9,882 bases of DNA from an uncultured Vampirovibrio sp. (GCA_910579975.1 CAJTWU010000042.1:1-9882), one strand, 5' to 3'; counted from the stretch's first letter, positions 1 to 7,647 are shown. Program-made: numbers and translations. Notes: generated by a model not told the origin, from the letters alone.

Positions 1-458
1 AGCTTGCTACAATTAAACAACCGGCCAAAAGAATTGCAATCATTGGTTCTCGTAACCTTGCTATTACTCACCAGCAAATGATTGAAACACTTACAACTGC
101 TCTTGTTATGCAAGGTAATACTATTATTACATCAGGTGGTTCATGCGGTACAAATGCTGCTGCAATCCGTGGTGCAATGAAGTCAAATCCTGATAAGTTG
201 AAAGTTATTCTTCCTCAAACTATTGGTCAACAGCCTTCTGATGTTCAAGATCAGTTAATCGGTGTTCCAAATATAGTTGAACATTCTGATAGAGCTATGA
301 TGACTCTGGCTGATGCTTCAAGAGTTTGTAACAGAGAAATTATTGATGATTGCAACCAATTAATTTGTTTCTTATCACATACAAGCCGTACTTTGCATAC
401 TGCAATTGATTATGCTGAAGAAAATCACAAAGTTGTCACAGTATTCTATTTGGATTAG
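1..458 (+). CDS. SLOG/DprA-like Rossmann-fold protein, 5' end missing
   Basis: The reading frame is open from base 3 and ends at TAG 456-458, so the start lies upstream and at least 151 residues are present. The visible part begins just before a beta strand and nucleotide-binding turn (RIAIIGSRN), followed by a helix and then IITSGGSCGTNAAAIRGAM. This is the GS-R and SGG-GTN/D-AA-RGA pattern of the DprA / SLOG superfamily. The C-terminus ends in a hydrophobic strand (VVTVFYLD). DprA proper loads RecA on single-stranded DNA, but this protein is shorter and lacks a C-terminal winged helix. From memory it most resembles a roughly 200-residue cyanobacterial family annotated as DNA recombination-mediator protein A, which shares the ILPQ, CN-EII and QLICF segments. 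Its real substrate is unknown. The next gene follows after 11 bp, which suggests an operon. Fold assignment is fairly sure; function is not. Confidence 0.8.
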   Translation, partial: LATIKQPAKRIAIIGSRNLAITHQQMIETLTTALVMQGNTIITSGGSCGTNAAAIRGAMKSNPDKLKVILPQTIGQQPSDVQDQLIGVPNIVEHSDRAMMTLADASRVCNREIIDDCNQLICFLSHTSRTLHTAIDYAEENHKVVTVFYLD

Positions 459-469
459 GATTTCAACAA

Positions 470-1633
470 ATGGATTTAATTAAGAAGCTCACAGGGAAAA
501 ACCCTTCTGAGTATGAAGTTGTCGCTAGAAATCTTGTAAACAATTCTGATGTGGAATTGTTCGCAAAACTTGTTAAACAAGATGATTTTTTATTTGATTT
601 TATAAAAAATAATGTTGCAAAACGTATCCAAAACGCTTGTACAAAAGATAACTACCGTAATCTTTTGAGTTTTCTAGAATTTTATTCTGCAAGTTATGAT
701 ACAATGATAGCAACCGTTTTACATTCTTTTGGCGGCGAAACTCTTTTCATTGAATTGAAAGAATTGTTTTTTAATGGTACCGAGTCTCAACAAGCCTATG
801 CTGTTAAATATTTTACTTTGGTTCCTGAAATAGCTAGAGAATTATTACCTCAAATTCGTGAGGCTGCAAAATCAGAGTTTGAGCCGCTTTCGATGAATTC
901 TATTGAGCTTTTATCATTATTAAAGGACGAGGTTTCTAAGTCGGAGGCTTTGGAAAATCTTAATAGTGATGACGAGTTTATTCAGTATGATGCTGTGAAG
1001 TTTTTAGTTAATTATCAGGCAAAGGATGCATTGGATAAGATTGTTGAGGTGATGAAAAAATCTTCGCTTTCAGAAAATATAGCTTCTGAAATCTCATATC
1101 TTATACCTCTTGAGGAATTGATTGAAAAAGATATTGATATGGCCTCTCTTGTGCTTTGTTATATTATAAACGCAATTCCTGATATTATTTCACCGTCTGC
1201 AATTTGTGATTATAATCTTTATGAAGTTTTTGAAAAAATACCTCTTACAAGCTCAACTGCTGTATTATTAAGGTTAGCAAAAGATAAGTTTGAAGAACTT
1301 CTTTCAAATGACGAGTATCTCTTTGACTGTGATAAAAACACGAAGGATGAGGTTAAAGGGGTAAATGAATTATTAAAAAGGTTTAATTCTCACAAATTAA
1401 AGAGCCTTTTCTATGATGAATTATTTGATGGAAGTGATTTTGTGTTCTTTGCTATTGATTATGTTGATGAAGTGGAAGAGCTTGAAACTCTTTTGGATAG
1501 TGAAAACCAGACACTTATTTTAAAGGTACTTACTGTTTTAAAAGAAAGAAGTCAACTTAGAGATGAGCATAAAAAGTTAGCTCTTGGAAATATTACATCT
1601 GAAGATATTAAACAAATCGTCGAAGTTCTTTAA
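470..1633 (+). CDS. Helical-repeat (HEAT-like) protein of unknown function
   Basis: This 387-residue protein is probably cytoplasmic: it has no signal peptide and no membrane segment. I do not recognise the family by name. It is almost wholly alpha-helical with short paired helices. The clearest HEAT-like unit is at about residues 166-198 (start DDEFIQYDAVKFLV, then a second helix DALDKIVEVMKK). A similar unit lies at about 104-132. The rest (about 205-387) is acidic, Leu-rich helix pairs. Such alpha-solenoids usually serve as protein-binding scaffolds, so a partner-binding role is an inference. The ATG lies 11 bp after the preceding stop; AGGA at 457-460 leaves a 9-base spacer and is a weak ribosome site, consistent with co-translation from the SLOG gene. 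The TAA stop overlaps the stop of the convergent gene by 4 bp. Confidence 0.8.
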   Translation: MDLIKKLTGKNPSEYEVVARNLVNNSDVELFAKLVKQDDFLFDFIKNNVAKRIQNACTKDNYRNLLSFLEFYSASYDTMIATVLHSFGGETLFIELKELFFNGTESQQAYAVKYFTLVPEIARELLPQIREAAKSEFEPLSMNSIELLSLLKDEVSKSEALENLNSDDEFIQYDAVKFLVNYQAKDALDKIVEVMKKSSLSENIASEISYLIPLEELIEKDIDMASLVLCYIINAIPDIISPSAICDYNLYEVFEKIPLTSSTAVLLRLAKDKFEELLSNDEYLFDCDKNTKDEVKGVNELLKRFNSHKLKSLFYDELFDGSDFVFFAIDYVDEVEELETLLDSENQTLILKVLTVLKERSQLRDEHKKLALGNITSEDIKQIVEVL

Positions 1634-1911
1634 ATATAATTAGTGTTACCAAGTTCCAAATCTTTGTTAAACTCACGGATTAATTCAGACGATATCTTCC
1701 AGTTGATTTTTCCGTTAGGATATTTGATATAGTGTTTTGTCGAACAAAGTGTTGAAACATAACATGCATCAAGCACATTCATAAACGAAATATCTACGGA
1801 CATGTTTTCGCAATGGTATTTTTCAATATAAGAGTTTATAAATTCAACTGCCTCCGACGGGTTTTGGGTATTCGGAGTCACTATATCATTTTGGGGTAAT
1901 AGTTGTAACAT
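1630..1911 (-). CDS. Small hypothetical protein, possible STAS-like core
   Basis: This 93-residue protein has no signal peptide or membrane helix. A good ribosome site (AAGGAA, 1917-1922, with a 5-base gap) precedes ATG 1909-1911, and a possible -10 box sits just upstream, which supports a real gene. The centre reads VDISFMNVLDACYVSTL (residues 39-55). This follows the strand, Asp-x-Ser, Asp-Ser/Ala, helix pattern of STAS domains (as in anti-sigma antagonists), but the usual phosphorylatable Ser after the second Asp is Ala (A49). A second conserved-looking block, HYIKYPNGKINWKIS (60-74), would be a following strand pair. At 93 residues it is about STAS size. I have a weak memory of similar short proteins in gut Melainabacteria. 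The STAS link is inference from pattern only. The gene stands alone between a convergent neighbour and a divergent one. Confidence 0.7.
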   Translation of the reverse strand: MLQLLPQNDIVTPNTQNPSEAVEFINSYIEKYHCENMSVDISFMNVLDACYVSTLCSTKHYIKYPNGKINWKISSELIREFNKDLELGNTNYI

Positions 1912-1929
1912 GTATATTCCTTATCTACA

Positions 1930-1935
1930 ACTATA
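1930..1935 (-). promoter_or_regulatory. Candidate -10 box for the 93-residue gene
   Basis: On the minus strand these bases read TATAGT (5 of 6 to the sigma-70 consensus). Transcription would start near 1923, leaving a very short leader that begins about at the AAGGAA ribosome site. I see no convincing -35 box 16-18 bp upstream, so the call is tentative. Confidence 0.3.
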
Positions 1936-2048
1936 TTGACGGCATTTTTTTTAGTTTGTTTAGCAAGAATAAAACAAAATCCTTCGTATAGATGAGGATG
2001 GTGTTTTGATGCAAAGATAGAATATATTTGTTAGACTTGGAGAGTAGT

Positions 2049-2798
2049 ATGATTAAAGATTTGTTTTTTGAAGTTTATAAATATTCTGGTGGAACATTTA
2101 CCTATCTGCTCTTACTTTTTGCATATATCGTATCATTAATTATTTTGTTTATAATAATTAGAGGTATTATGAAATCCAGAGTAAACCCTCTTCAAATTAT
2201 TATACTAGTTATTTTGGGAATTTTACTATGTATACCATCAATTTCTGCCGGTATAAATTTGTATGGATATATAACAGGAAATGAAAAACTTCTGGAACTT
2301 TCAATAAAAATAACACCGATTAAATGGCAAAAAGGCGTTTATTATATTCAGCTTGGAGAGTTAAAAAAGGGTAAAGAAGTATTTGAATGCTATAAAAAAG
2401 CTTATGATTTGATTGGATCATATAAATACAAATGCTGGTATGCTTTACCTTCAGTATATTACTATAATATACAAGATTATGATACAGTATTACAAATTGC
2501 AGAACCTAATAATGGTTATATAATGGCTACTAATTGTTACATAATGAAAGATGACTATCAAAAGGCGTTAGCTTCTATTAATAATGCAATTGAGAAATCC
2601 CCTAAAAGTGGAATTTTGTACGCAAAACGCGGATTTATATGTAATAAACTCGGTCAAAAAGAACTTGCAGAAGTTGATTTGAAAATGGCATTGCAGTTGG
2701 AAAAAGATAAAAAAAGAATTCTTCAAACATATAATGATTGGAAGAATTATGAACTAAAGAGATTAGCTGAAAAAAGAAAAGAGGCTGGAATTGATTAA
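2049..2798 (+). CDS. Membrane-anchored TPR protein
   Basis: With the ATG at 2049 the product is 249 residues. An in-frame TTG at 2028 would add seven residues, but GGAG at 2039-2042 sits 6 bases before the ATG and lies inside that extension, so 2049 is preferred. Residues 17-39 and 47-70 are two strongly hydrophobic helices forming a membrane hairpin or anchor. The rest is a soluble Tyr-rich and Lys-rich domain with tetratricopeptide-like helix pairs: about 95-127 (GVYYIQLGELKKGKEVF), 157-186 (CYIMKDDYQKALASINNAIE) and 187-219 (ILYAKRGFICNKLGQKELAE, the best match). TPRs bind proteins, so this is probably a membrane-tethered scaffold. Its partner may be the membrane protein encoded next, whose start overlaps this gene by 8 bp. 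The exact family is not recognised. Confidence 0.82.
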   Translation: MIKDLFFEVYKYSGGTFTYLLLLFAYIVSLIILFIIIRGIMKSRVNPLQIIILVILGILLCIPSISAGINLYGYITGNEKLLELSIKITPIKWQKGVYYIQLGELKKGKEVFECYKKAYDLIGSYKYKCWYALPSVYYYNIQDYDTVLQIAEPNNGYIMATNCYIMKDDYQKALASINNAIEKSPKSGILYAKRGFICNKLGQKELAEVDLKMALQLEKDKKRILQTYNDWKNYELKRLAEKRKEAGID

Positions 2799-3579
2799 GA
2801 ATTTTATAAAAGATACTCTTACATATATTTTTAAGGATAAGCAGATTTTCCAAAAATCAGCATTTTTAATTCTTTTTATGCTCTTGTCCTCTTATTCTCA
2901 GCTATTTGCTTTTAATTTCTTTTCTAGTGCAGATAAAGTACGGCTTCCGTTTATCAATTTTGCAGTATTGTTTCTATTAGCACTTTTTGTGCTATTTTTC
3001 ATTAACGGTTATAAGGTAGATTGTATCAAAAATCTTATGTCAAAATCTGAAATACCGGCTTTTAATTTGAAAAAATCTTTCCAATTTGGTGTTAAGTATA
3101 CATTTGCGGCAGCTTTATTTTACTTGCCGCTGCATTATTTAATATTTGGCTGTGCTTTCTTTGGTCCATTCTCTATGACAGTTGAACATGCACAGCCGTT
3201 TTTTGGTAATATTGGCTTGTTTTTGTTAATTCTTTTAGTTCCTTTACTGTTAATATCAGCTTTGTATAGCTATGTTTGTATTATTGCTGTTAATCGTATT
3301 TTTGCTGAAACTGAAGATTGGCTTTCTTTTCTTCGTTTTAAAGAAGTGTTTGGCTTAATAAAAAATAACAAAAAAATGTATTTGATATCAGCTGGATTAA
3401 TTTTCTTGTTAACACTTTTAAACAAATTTATTTTATTTGTCGTAAATCCGTTATTTACTAATCTTGATATAGCTTATTTAACGATAATACCGGTAACTAT
3501 CGTTTCTCTATATGAATTTTTTGTAAGCGTTTTTGCAGCTTCTAAGTTTATAGAATATCCAAAGGGTCAACATCAATAG
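2791..3579 (+). CDS. Six-helix integral membrane protein, DUF4013-like
   Basis: This 262-residue protein starts at TTG 2791, inside the end of the TPR gene. GAGG at 2781-2784 gives a 6-base spacer, and the next Met is at codon 30 inside the first helix, so the TTG is the credible start. Hydrophobic segments lie at about residues 24-44, 52-72, 101-126, 140-168, 195-218 and 227-250. The loop after helix 2 (GYKVDCIKNLMSKSEIPAF) and the segment FKEVFGLIKNNKKMYLISAG resemble the GY-x-I, E-P and F-x-I-x-N-x-Y-L features of DUF4013 membrane proteins, an uncharacterised family. This match is from memory. No transport or catalytic motif is visible. The 8 bp overlap implies translational coupling with the TPR protein. 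The last eight codons are read from DNA that also encodes the PriA C-terminus on the other strand. Confidence 0.82.
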   Translation: MIKNFIKDTLTYIFKDKQIFQKSAFLILFMLLSSYSQLFAFNFFSSADKVRLPFINFAVLFLLALFVLFFINGYKVDCIKNLMSKSEIPAFNLKKSFQFGVKYTFAAALFYLPLHYLIFGCAFFGPFSMTVEHAQPFFGNIGLFLLILLVPLLLISALYSYVCIIAVNRIFAETEDWLSFLRFKEVFGLIKNNKKMYLISAGLIFLLTLLNKFILFVVNPLFTNLDIAYLTIIPVTIVSLYEFFVSVFAASKFIEYPKGQHQ

Positions 3580-5752
3580 CGAGCTTAATATCTTTAGGCA
3601 AGGTAATTTTGTTCATAAATTTTGATACAAAATCATGCCCTTTTTGTGAGAGTTTGTTTTTGATTAAGATTTGGAACCGATAGTAACCATTGATTTTTGA
3701 GATAATACAAGGTGTTGGTCCAAGTGTTTCAAGATATTCTGTAAACCCAAATTTTTCGGTCATTGTTGTTAAGCGCATTGCAATTTCCATTGCGGATTTT
3801 TCAGCGCGAAAATTATTTTGAGAAGATAAAATCAAACGTATTATTTGGCTGAATGGCGGATAATCAAACTCTTGGCGGGCTTTAATTTCAGTTTCAAAAA
3901 ATTTTTCATAATTCTGTGACTTAGCTGTTTGAAATGCATAATAATCCGGATTGTATGTCTGAAAAAGTACTTTTCCTTTGTACTCGCCTCGTCCGGCACG
4001 CCCTGCAACCTGTGTAAGCAATTGGAAACCACGTTCTGAGGCTCTGAAATCAGGAACAGAGAACCCTGTGTCTGCACTAATAACACCAACAAGAGTTACA
4101 TTAGGATTGTCTAAACCTTTTGCAATCATCTGGGTTCCTACCAGAATATCAATTTCACCTTTTTGGAATTTGCTTAAAAGTTCAATATGCGCATTCTTTT
4201 TTGTTAAAATATCGCTGTCAATTCTTTCTACGCGGTAATCAGGAAAGAGTTCTTTTATTAAGATTTCGATTTTTTGTGTGCCTGAGCCCGAGTTAGAAAG
4301 TGCATCACTACCGCATTGAGGACAAAAATCAGGAAAACTCATTTCTTTGGAACAGTAGTGGCATTTAAGTTTTTTACCATCAGCGTGCCAAACCATTGGA
4401 ATTGAGCAATCAGGGCATTCTACAACCGTCCCGCAAGCTTTGCATTGTGTATAAGTCGAAAACCCACGGCGATTCATTAGTAAAATAACTTGTTTACCGT
4501 TTTCTACAGCTTCTTTTATTTCTGTTTGAAGCGGTTTCGAAATGATACTTCTATAAGCGGCTTTTCCATATTCTTGCATGTTAATAACTTCAGGCTTTGC
4601 CAAAGGAGCGTTGTTAAATCGTTTTAACATTTGAAAAATATTGTTATTATTCTGTGCAAAATAATAAGTCGAAACATCAGGAGTGGCTGAACCTAAAAGT
4701 AACGGTGCTTGATAGAATTGAGCAAGTCGGCGTGCTACAACACGTGCATCATAACGAGGAGCCGGGTTAGTTTGTTTATAAGCTCCTTCGTGCTCTTCAT
4801 CAATGATTATTAATCCAATGTTTTGCAAAGGTGCGAAAACAGCAGAGCGTGCTCCGGCAAGTATACGAATTTCATTATTGTAAAGTCTTTGCCAAACATC
4901 ATATTTTTCTCCGTCTGATATGCTGCTATGCCAAATTGCAACATCTTTTATGCCGAATTTACGGGCAAGACGTTTGGTTAATTGCGAGGCTAAGGCAATT
5001 TCAGGAGCCATAAATAAAACATTTTTTCCTGAATCAAGTACATCTTTAATTAATTTAAAATACACTTCTGTTTTCCCGGAGGCTGTTACACCGTGTAATA
5101 AGATAGGATTAGGAGATTTTAATTTTCCACTTATGCCTTCATAAACTTCCTGTTGCTCAGGTGATAACTCATATAAGGGCTCTACTTTTACATCTTTAAA
5201 AATCGTAAGTGGATTTCTATAGACATATTCCAAGTTAATCTTTACAAATCCGGCTTCTGCAAGTTTTTTCATTGTAGAACGGGTGGTTTTTGCTTTTTCT
5301 TCAAATTCTATTAGCGGACTTTTACCTTCTGTTTTTAATAGTTCCAAAACTTCTTTTTGGCGTTTGGTTAAGCCCTCAAAATTAGTATTAATTAATTCAA
5401 TAGATTGCTCTGTTTTCGAGTTCTTTTCTATGAGCTTCATTGGAATTGCTGCATTTAAAACTGTTACAAAATCTGTGCAATAATAATTAGCAACCCATTC
5501 CAGAAGTTTCAGATATTTTATTGAAAATAAAGGCTTTTCATCTAATATTCTGTTGATTTTTTTTGCCCGTATTCCTTCTGGTAAATAATCAGAAAATCCT
5601 ACAATAAATGCGTTAATAAGCCCCTGACGTCCGAAAGGAACCAATACTGCTTGCCCGATTTGGGCAATATCTTTCATATCGTCAGGAACTATATAGCTGA
5701 ATGTTTTTACACCCAGACCTTTTATATTAACTAATACAAGCGCGTATTTCAT
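3548..5752 (-). CDS. priA: Primosomal protein N' (replication restart helicase PriA)
   Basis: PriA is a superfamily 2 3'-to-5' DNA helicase that recognises stalled forks and reloads the replicative helicase. The 734 residues match the usual family length. The N-terminal 3'-OH/fork-binding domain is about 1-105, followed by a winged-helix region (about 125-180). The helicase lobes show Walker A GVTASGKTE (221-229), Walker B DEEH (318-321), motif III GSATPD (354-359), GTQMIAKG (539-546) and motif VI QVAGRAGR (581-588). The two zinc sites are complete: Cys 437, 440, 446, 449, 464, 467, 477 and 480. The C-terminal domain ends in the family-typical IDVDPLDIL. All key residues appear intact. The start overlaps the dxs end by 26 bp with no strong ribosome site of its own, so it is probably translated by coupling to dxs. 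The 3' end overlaps the convergent membrane-protein gene by 32 bp. Confidence 0.98.
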   Translation of the reverse strand: MKYALVLVNIKGLGVKTFSYIVPDDMKDIAQIGQAVLVPFGRQGLINAFIVGFSDYLPEGIRAKKINRILDEKPLFSIKYLKLLEWVANYYCTDFVTVLNAAIPMKLIEKNSKTEQSIELINTNFEGLTKRQKEVLELLKTEGKSPLIEFEEKAKTTRSTMKKLAEAGFVKINLEYVYRNPLTIFKDVKVEPLYELSPEQQEVYEGISGKLKSPNPILLHGVTASGKTEVYFKLIKDVLDSGKNVLFMAPEIALASQLTKRLARKFGIKDVAIWHSSISDGEKYDVWQRLYNNEIRILAGARSAVFAPLQNIGLIIIDEEHEGAYKQTNPAPRYDARVVARRLAQFYQAPLLLGSATPDVSTYYFAQNNNNIFQMLKRFNNAPLAKPEVINMQEYGKAAYRSIISKPLQTEIKEAVENGKQVILLMNRRGFSTYTQCKACGTVVECPDCSIPMVWHADGKKLKCHYCSKEMSFPDFCPQCGSDALSNSGSGTQKIEILIKELFPDYRVERIDSDILTKKNAHIELLSKFQKGEIDILVGTQMIAKGLDNPNVTLVGVISADTGFSVPDFRASERGFQLLTQVAGRAGRGEYKGKVLFQTYNPDYYAFQTAKSQNYEKFFETEIKARQEFDYPPFSQIIRLILSSQNNFRAEKSAMEIAMRLTTMTEKFGFTEYLETLGPTPCIISKINGYYRFQILIKNKLSQKGHDFVSKFMNKITLPKDIKLAIDVDPLDIL

Positions 5753-7463
5753 CTACAATCTGCTCTTTTGTTAAATGATATCTTTGATATAATTCATCTA
5801 AAGGTGCTCTATCTGTAAACTCTTTTTTAGCCCCATAATTTAAGACTTTCATATCAGAGTTGCCGTAAAATCTTGCGATTTTTTCTCCAAAACCGCCATC
5901 AAGCTCGCCGTCTTCGAGGGTGATAACAAGAGAGTGGTCTTTTTTTAGTTCTTCAAGAAGTTCAATATCAAGTCCGGTCATAAACAAAGGGTTGATTAAG
6001 GTTGCATTAAAATCGAGTGCTTCTTCGACTTCTTTCGCTAAGCCAAAGAAATTTCCCAGTCCTAAAATTGCAACTTTTTCACCTTTTGAAATGACTTTGA
6101 ATTTGTTAAGTATTGAATAATCTGTTGTATCTTCAAGTCCTGTTGAATTTAAACCACACATAGGAACTCTGATTGCTACAGGATGTTCAGTCTGTTCTAC
6201 AGACCAATCAAGCATTTTTAAGTACTCTTCTTTATTTGTAGGAGCAAGATAAACCATATTTGGAATATTTGAAATCAAAGGAATATCAAATGTGCAAAGG
6301 TGTGTTGCATCTGCGCCTGAAATTCCACCCCAATAGACAAGCATAGTTATTGGAGAATTGTTTAGGCACAAATCTTGAGACATTTGGTCATAGGTTCTTT
6401 GAACGAATGAACTCATGACTGCAAAAATAGGTTTAGCACCATTTGTTGCAAGACCTGAAGCACAAGCAACAGCGTGTTCTTCAGCTATACCTACATCAAG
6501 GTATTGTTTACCCATTTGAGCTCTAAATTCTTTATCAAAACCAAATACACCGGGTGTTCCTGCATTCACGGCAATAACAGTTTTGTCTTGTTTTGCTTTA
6601 TTTAAAATATATTCACGTGTAATCGAAGTATAACTTTCTTCCATTCCACAAGATTGATTATTATCTAATGCTCCAGGCAAAATCCAGTGGAAGCCTTCTC
6701 TATTTTCTTCGGCTGCTTTGCATCCTTTACCCTTTTGTGTGCAAATATGTACGACAACTGGATGTGTAGAATCTTTTACACTTTTGAATGCTTCAATAAG
6801 TTTTTCAATGTTGTTTCCTTCTTTTACAAGAACGTAGTCAAAACCTAATGATTTGAAGAAGTTACATTGAGCTTTGCCGTCTGTTTCTCTTAATAGTTTT
6901 AAGTTGTCATATAATCCGCCATGGTTTTCGGCAATTGATTGGTCATTATCGTTTACTACAACAATAAAGTTTGAGCCAAGAACAGCCGCATTGTCCAATC
7001 CTTCAAGTGCTTCCCCGCCGCTTAAAGAACCATCGCCGATTAGAGCAATTACATTTCCTTTTTCGTCTTTTAAATCACGAGCTTTTGCAACTCCTGTTGC
7101 AAGTGAAACAGAAGTTGATGTGTGACCGACTTTAAAGAAATCGTGTTCGCATTCTTCCGGAGCGGTGTAACCGGTATATTTTAAATACTTTTCAGGATAT
7201 AAAAAGCCTTCTTTTCTACCTGTTAAGATTTTGTGCGGATAGCATTGGTGTGAAACATCATAAATGATTTTGTCTACAGGAGAGTTGAAAACATAATGCA
7301 ATGCAATTGTCGCTTCAACAATACCTAAGTTTGGACCAAAGTGTCCGCCTGTTTTATTAACTTTTTTTATAATAATTTCTCTCATCTCATCAGCAAGAGT
7401 TTCCATTTCCGGGATGGATAATACTTTTAAATCATCAGGGGTATTAACTTTATCTAAAATCAT
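5727..7463 (-). CDS. dxs: 1-deoxy-D-xylulose-5-phosphate synthase, short divergent form
   Basis: DXS condenses pyruvate and glyceraldehyde 3-phosphate with thiamine diphosphate (TPP) to make DXP, the first step of the MEP isoprenoid route and a precursor for thiamine and pyridoxal. Features in order: H41 in HFGPNLG, H72 in DVSHQCYPHKILTGR, the TPP motif GDG (143-145) with NDND (171-174) supplying the metal ligand, KGKG (244-247), the catalytic Glu E328 in DVGIAEEH, and R432 near the end of the pyrimidine domain. A transketolase C-terminal domain occupies about 455-578. The protein has 578 residues against about 620-640 for the usual enzyme. The loop normally read as DRAG-x-x-GADGPTHxG is here YWGGISGADATHLC (377-390), one residue shorter, though D385 and H388 remain. 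This looks like a known shorter DXS subtype seen in some Firmicutes, but that is memory. It is the first gene of a dxs-priA operon with a strong ribosome site. Confidence 0.93.
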   Translation of the reverse strand: MILDKVNTPDDLKVLSIPEMETLADEMREIIIKKVNKTGGHFGPNLGIVEATIALHYVFNSPVDKIIYDVSHQCYPHKILTGRKEGFLYPEKYLKYTGYTAPEECEHDFFKVGHTSTSVSLATGVAKARDLKDEKGNVIALIGDGSLSGGEALEGLDNAAVLGSNFIVVVNDNDQSIAENHGGLYDNLKLLRETDGKAQCNFFKSLGFDYVLVKEGNNIEKLIEAFKSVKDSTHPVVVHICTQKGKGCKAAEENREGFHWILPGALDNNQSCGMEESYTSITREYILNKAKQDKTVIAVNAGTPGVFGFDKEFRAQMGKQYLDVGIAEEHAVACASGLATNGAKPIFAVMSSFVQRTYDQMSQDLCLNNSPITMLVYWGGISGADATHLCTFDIPLISNIPNMVYLAPTNKEEYLKMLDWSVEQTEHPVAIRVPMCGLNSTGLEDTTDYSILNKFKVISKGEKVAILGLGNFFGLAKEVEEALDFNATLINPLFMTGLDIELLEELKKDHSLVITLEDGELDGGFGEKIARFYGNSDMKVLNYGAKKEFTDRAPLDELYQRYHLTKEQIVDEIRACIS

Positions 7464-7470
7464 ACTCTTT

Positions 7471-7476
7471 CTCCTT
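7471..7476 (-). promoter_or_regulatory. Strong Shine-Dalgarno site of dxs
   Basis: On the minus strand this reads AAGGAG with a 7-base gap to the ATG at 7461-7463. It is one of the best ribosome sites in the window and fixes the dxs start. It contrasts with priA, which has none and probably relies on coupling. Confidence 0.85.
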
Positions 7477-7485
7477 CCTGTATTT

Positions 7486-7516
7486 ATTATACCTTAAACG
7501 GATGAAATTTTAGCAA
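7486..7516 (-). promoter_or_regulatory. Probable sigma-70 promoter of the dxs-priA operon
   Basis: On the minus strand a perfect -10 box TATAAT (7486-7491) lies just upstream of the ribosome site. A candidate -35 box TTGCTA (7511-7516, 4 of 6) is 19 bp away, longer than the optimal 17. The -10 call is good; the -35 is uncertain. The leader would be only about 15-20 bases, leaving no room for a riboswitch. Confidence 0.55.
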
Positions 7517-7577
7517 ATCACTACATCAAATGTATGATTTTGAAAAATTCCTTAATTAAAAATTGTAAATACTACTA

Positions 7578-7583
7578 TATAAT
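7578..7583 (+). promoter_or_regulatory. Probable -10 box for the 559-residue protein gene
   Basis: A perfect TATAAT lies 72 bp before the ATG at 7656. No good -35 box is seen at the expected 16-18 bp (AT-rich bases only, e.g. ATTAAA at 7555-7560). The transcript would have a leader of about 65 bases containing the short inverted repeat at 7599-7614 and an A-rich stretch (7619-7642). Confidence 0.5.
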
Positions 7584-7598
7584 GTTATTAGTACATTT

Positions 7599-7614
7599 GA
7601 CTTTTTTTTAAGTC
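7599..7614 (+). repeat. Short inverted repeat in the leader, GACTT-T6-AAGTC
   Basis: Two 5-base arms, GACTT (7599-7603) and AAGTC (7610-7614), flank six Ts. The repeat sits about 15 bp downstream of the -10 box, so it falls in the transcribed leader or just past the start. It could be a small operator or weak hairpin, but in such AT-rich DNA chance is a fair explanation. Confidence 0.25.
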
Positions 7615-7642
7615 TCATTAAAACAATAACAACAATAAAAAC

Positions 7643-7647
7643 AGGAG
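7643..7647 (+). promoter_or_regulatory. Shine-Dalgarno site deciding the 7656 start
   Basis: AGGAG with an 8-base gap precedes ATG 7656-7658. It supports this start over the Met two codons later (third residue), whose gap would be 14 bases. The A-rich bases upstream (7619-7642) should keep the site unstructured and favour high expression. Confidence 0.8.

Noticed and set aside
2028..2048. TTG start for the TPR protein
   Set aside because: The GGAG ribosome site (2039-2042) lies within this stretch and is well spaced from the ATG at 2049, so the longer form is unlikely.
2635..2853. Minus-strand 72-codon frame across the TPR / membrane-protein junction
   Set aside because: It is antisense to two better supported overlapping genes and has no convincing protein character.
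3841..5483. Several 60-86 codon open frames overlapping priA on both strands
   Set aside because: They lie wholly inside an intact, well-conserved priA and read as shadow frames without domain features.
5920..7125. Plus-strand open frames inside dxs
   Set aside because: Antisense Ser/Phe-rich shadows of the dxs codons with no ribosome site or recognisable domain.
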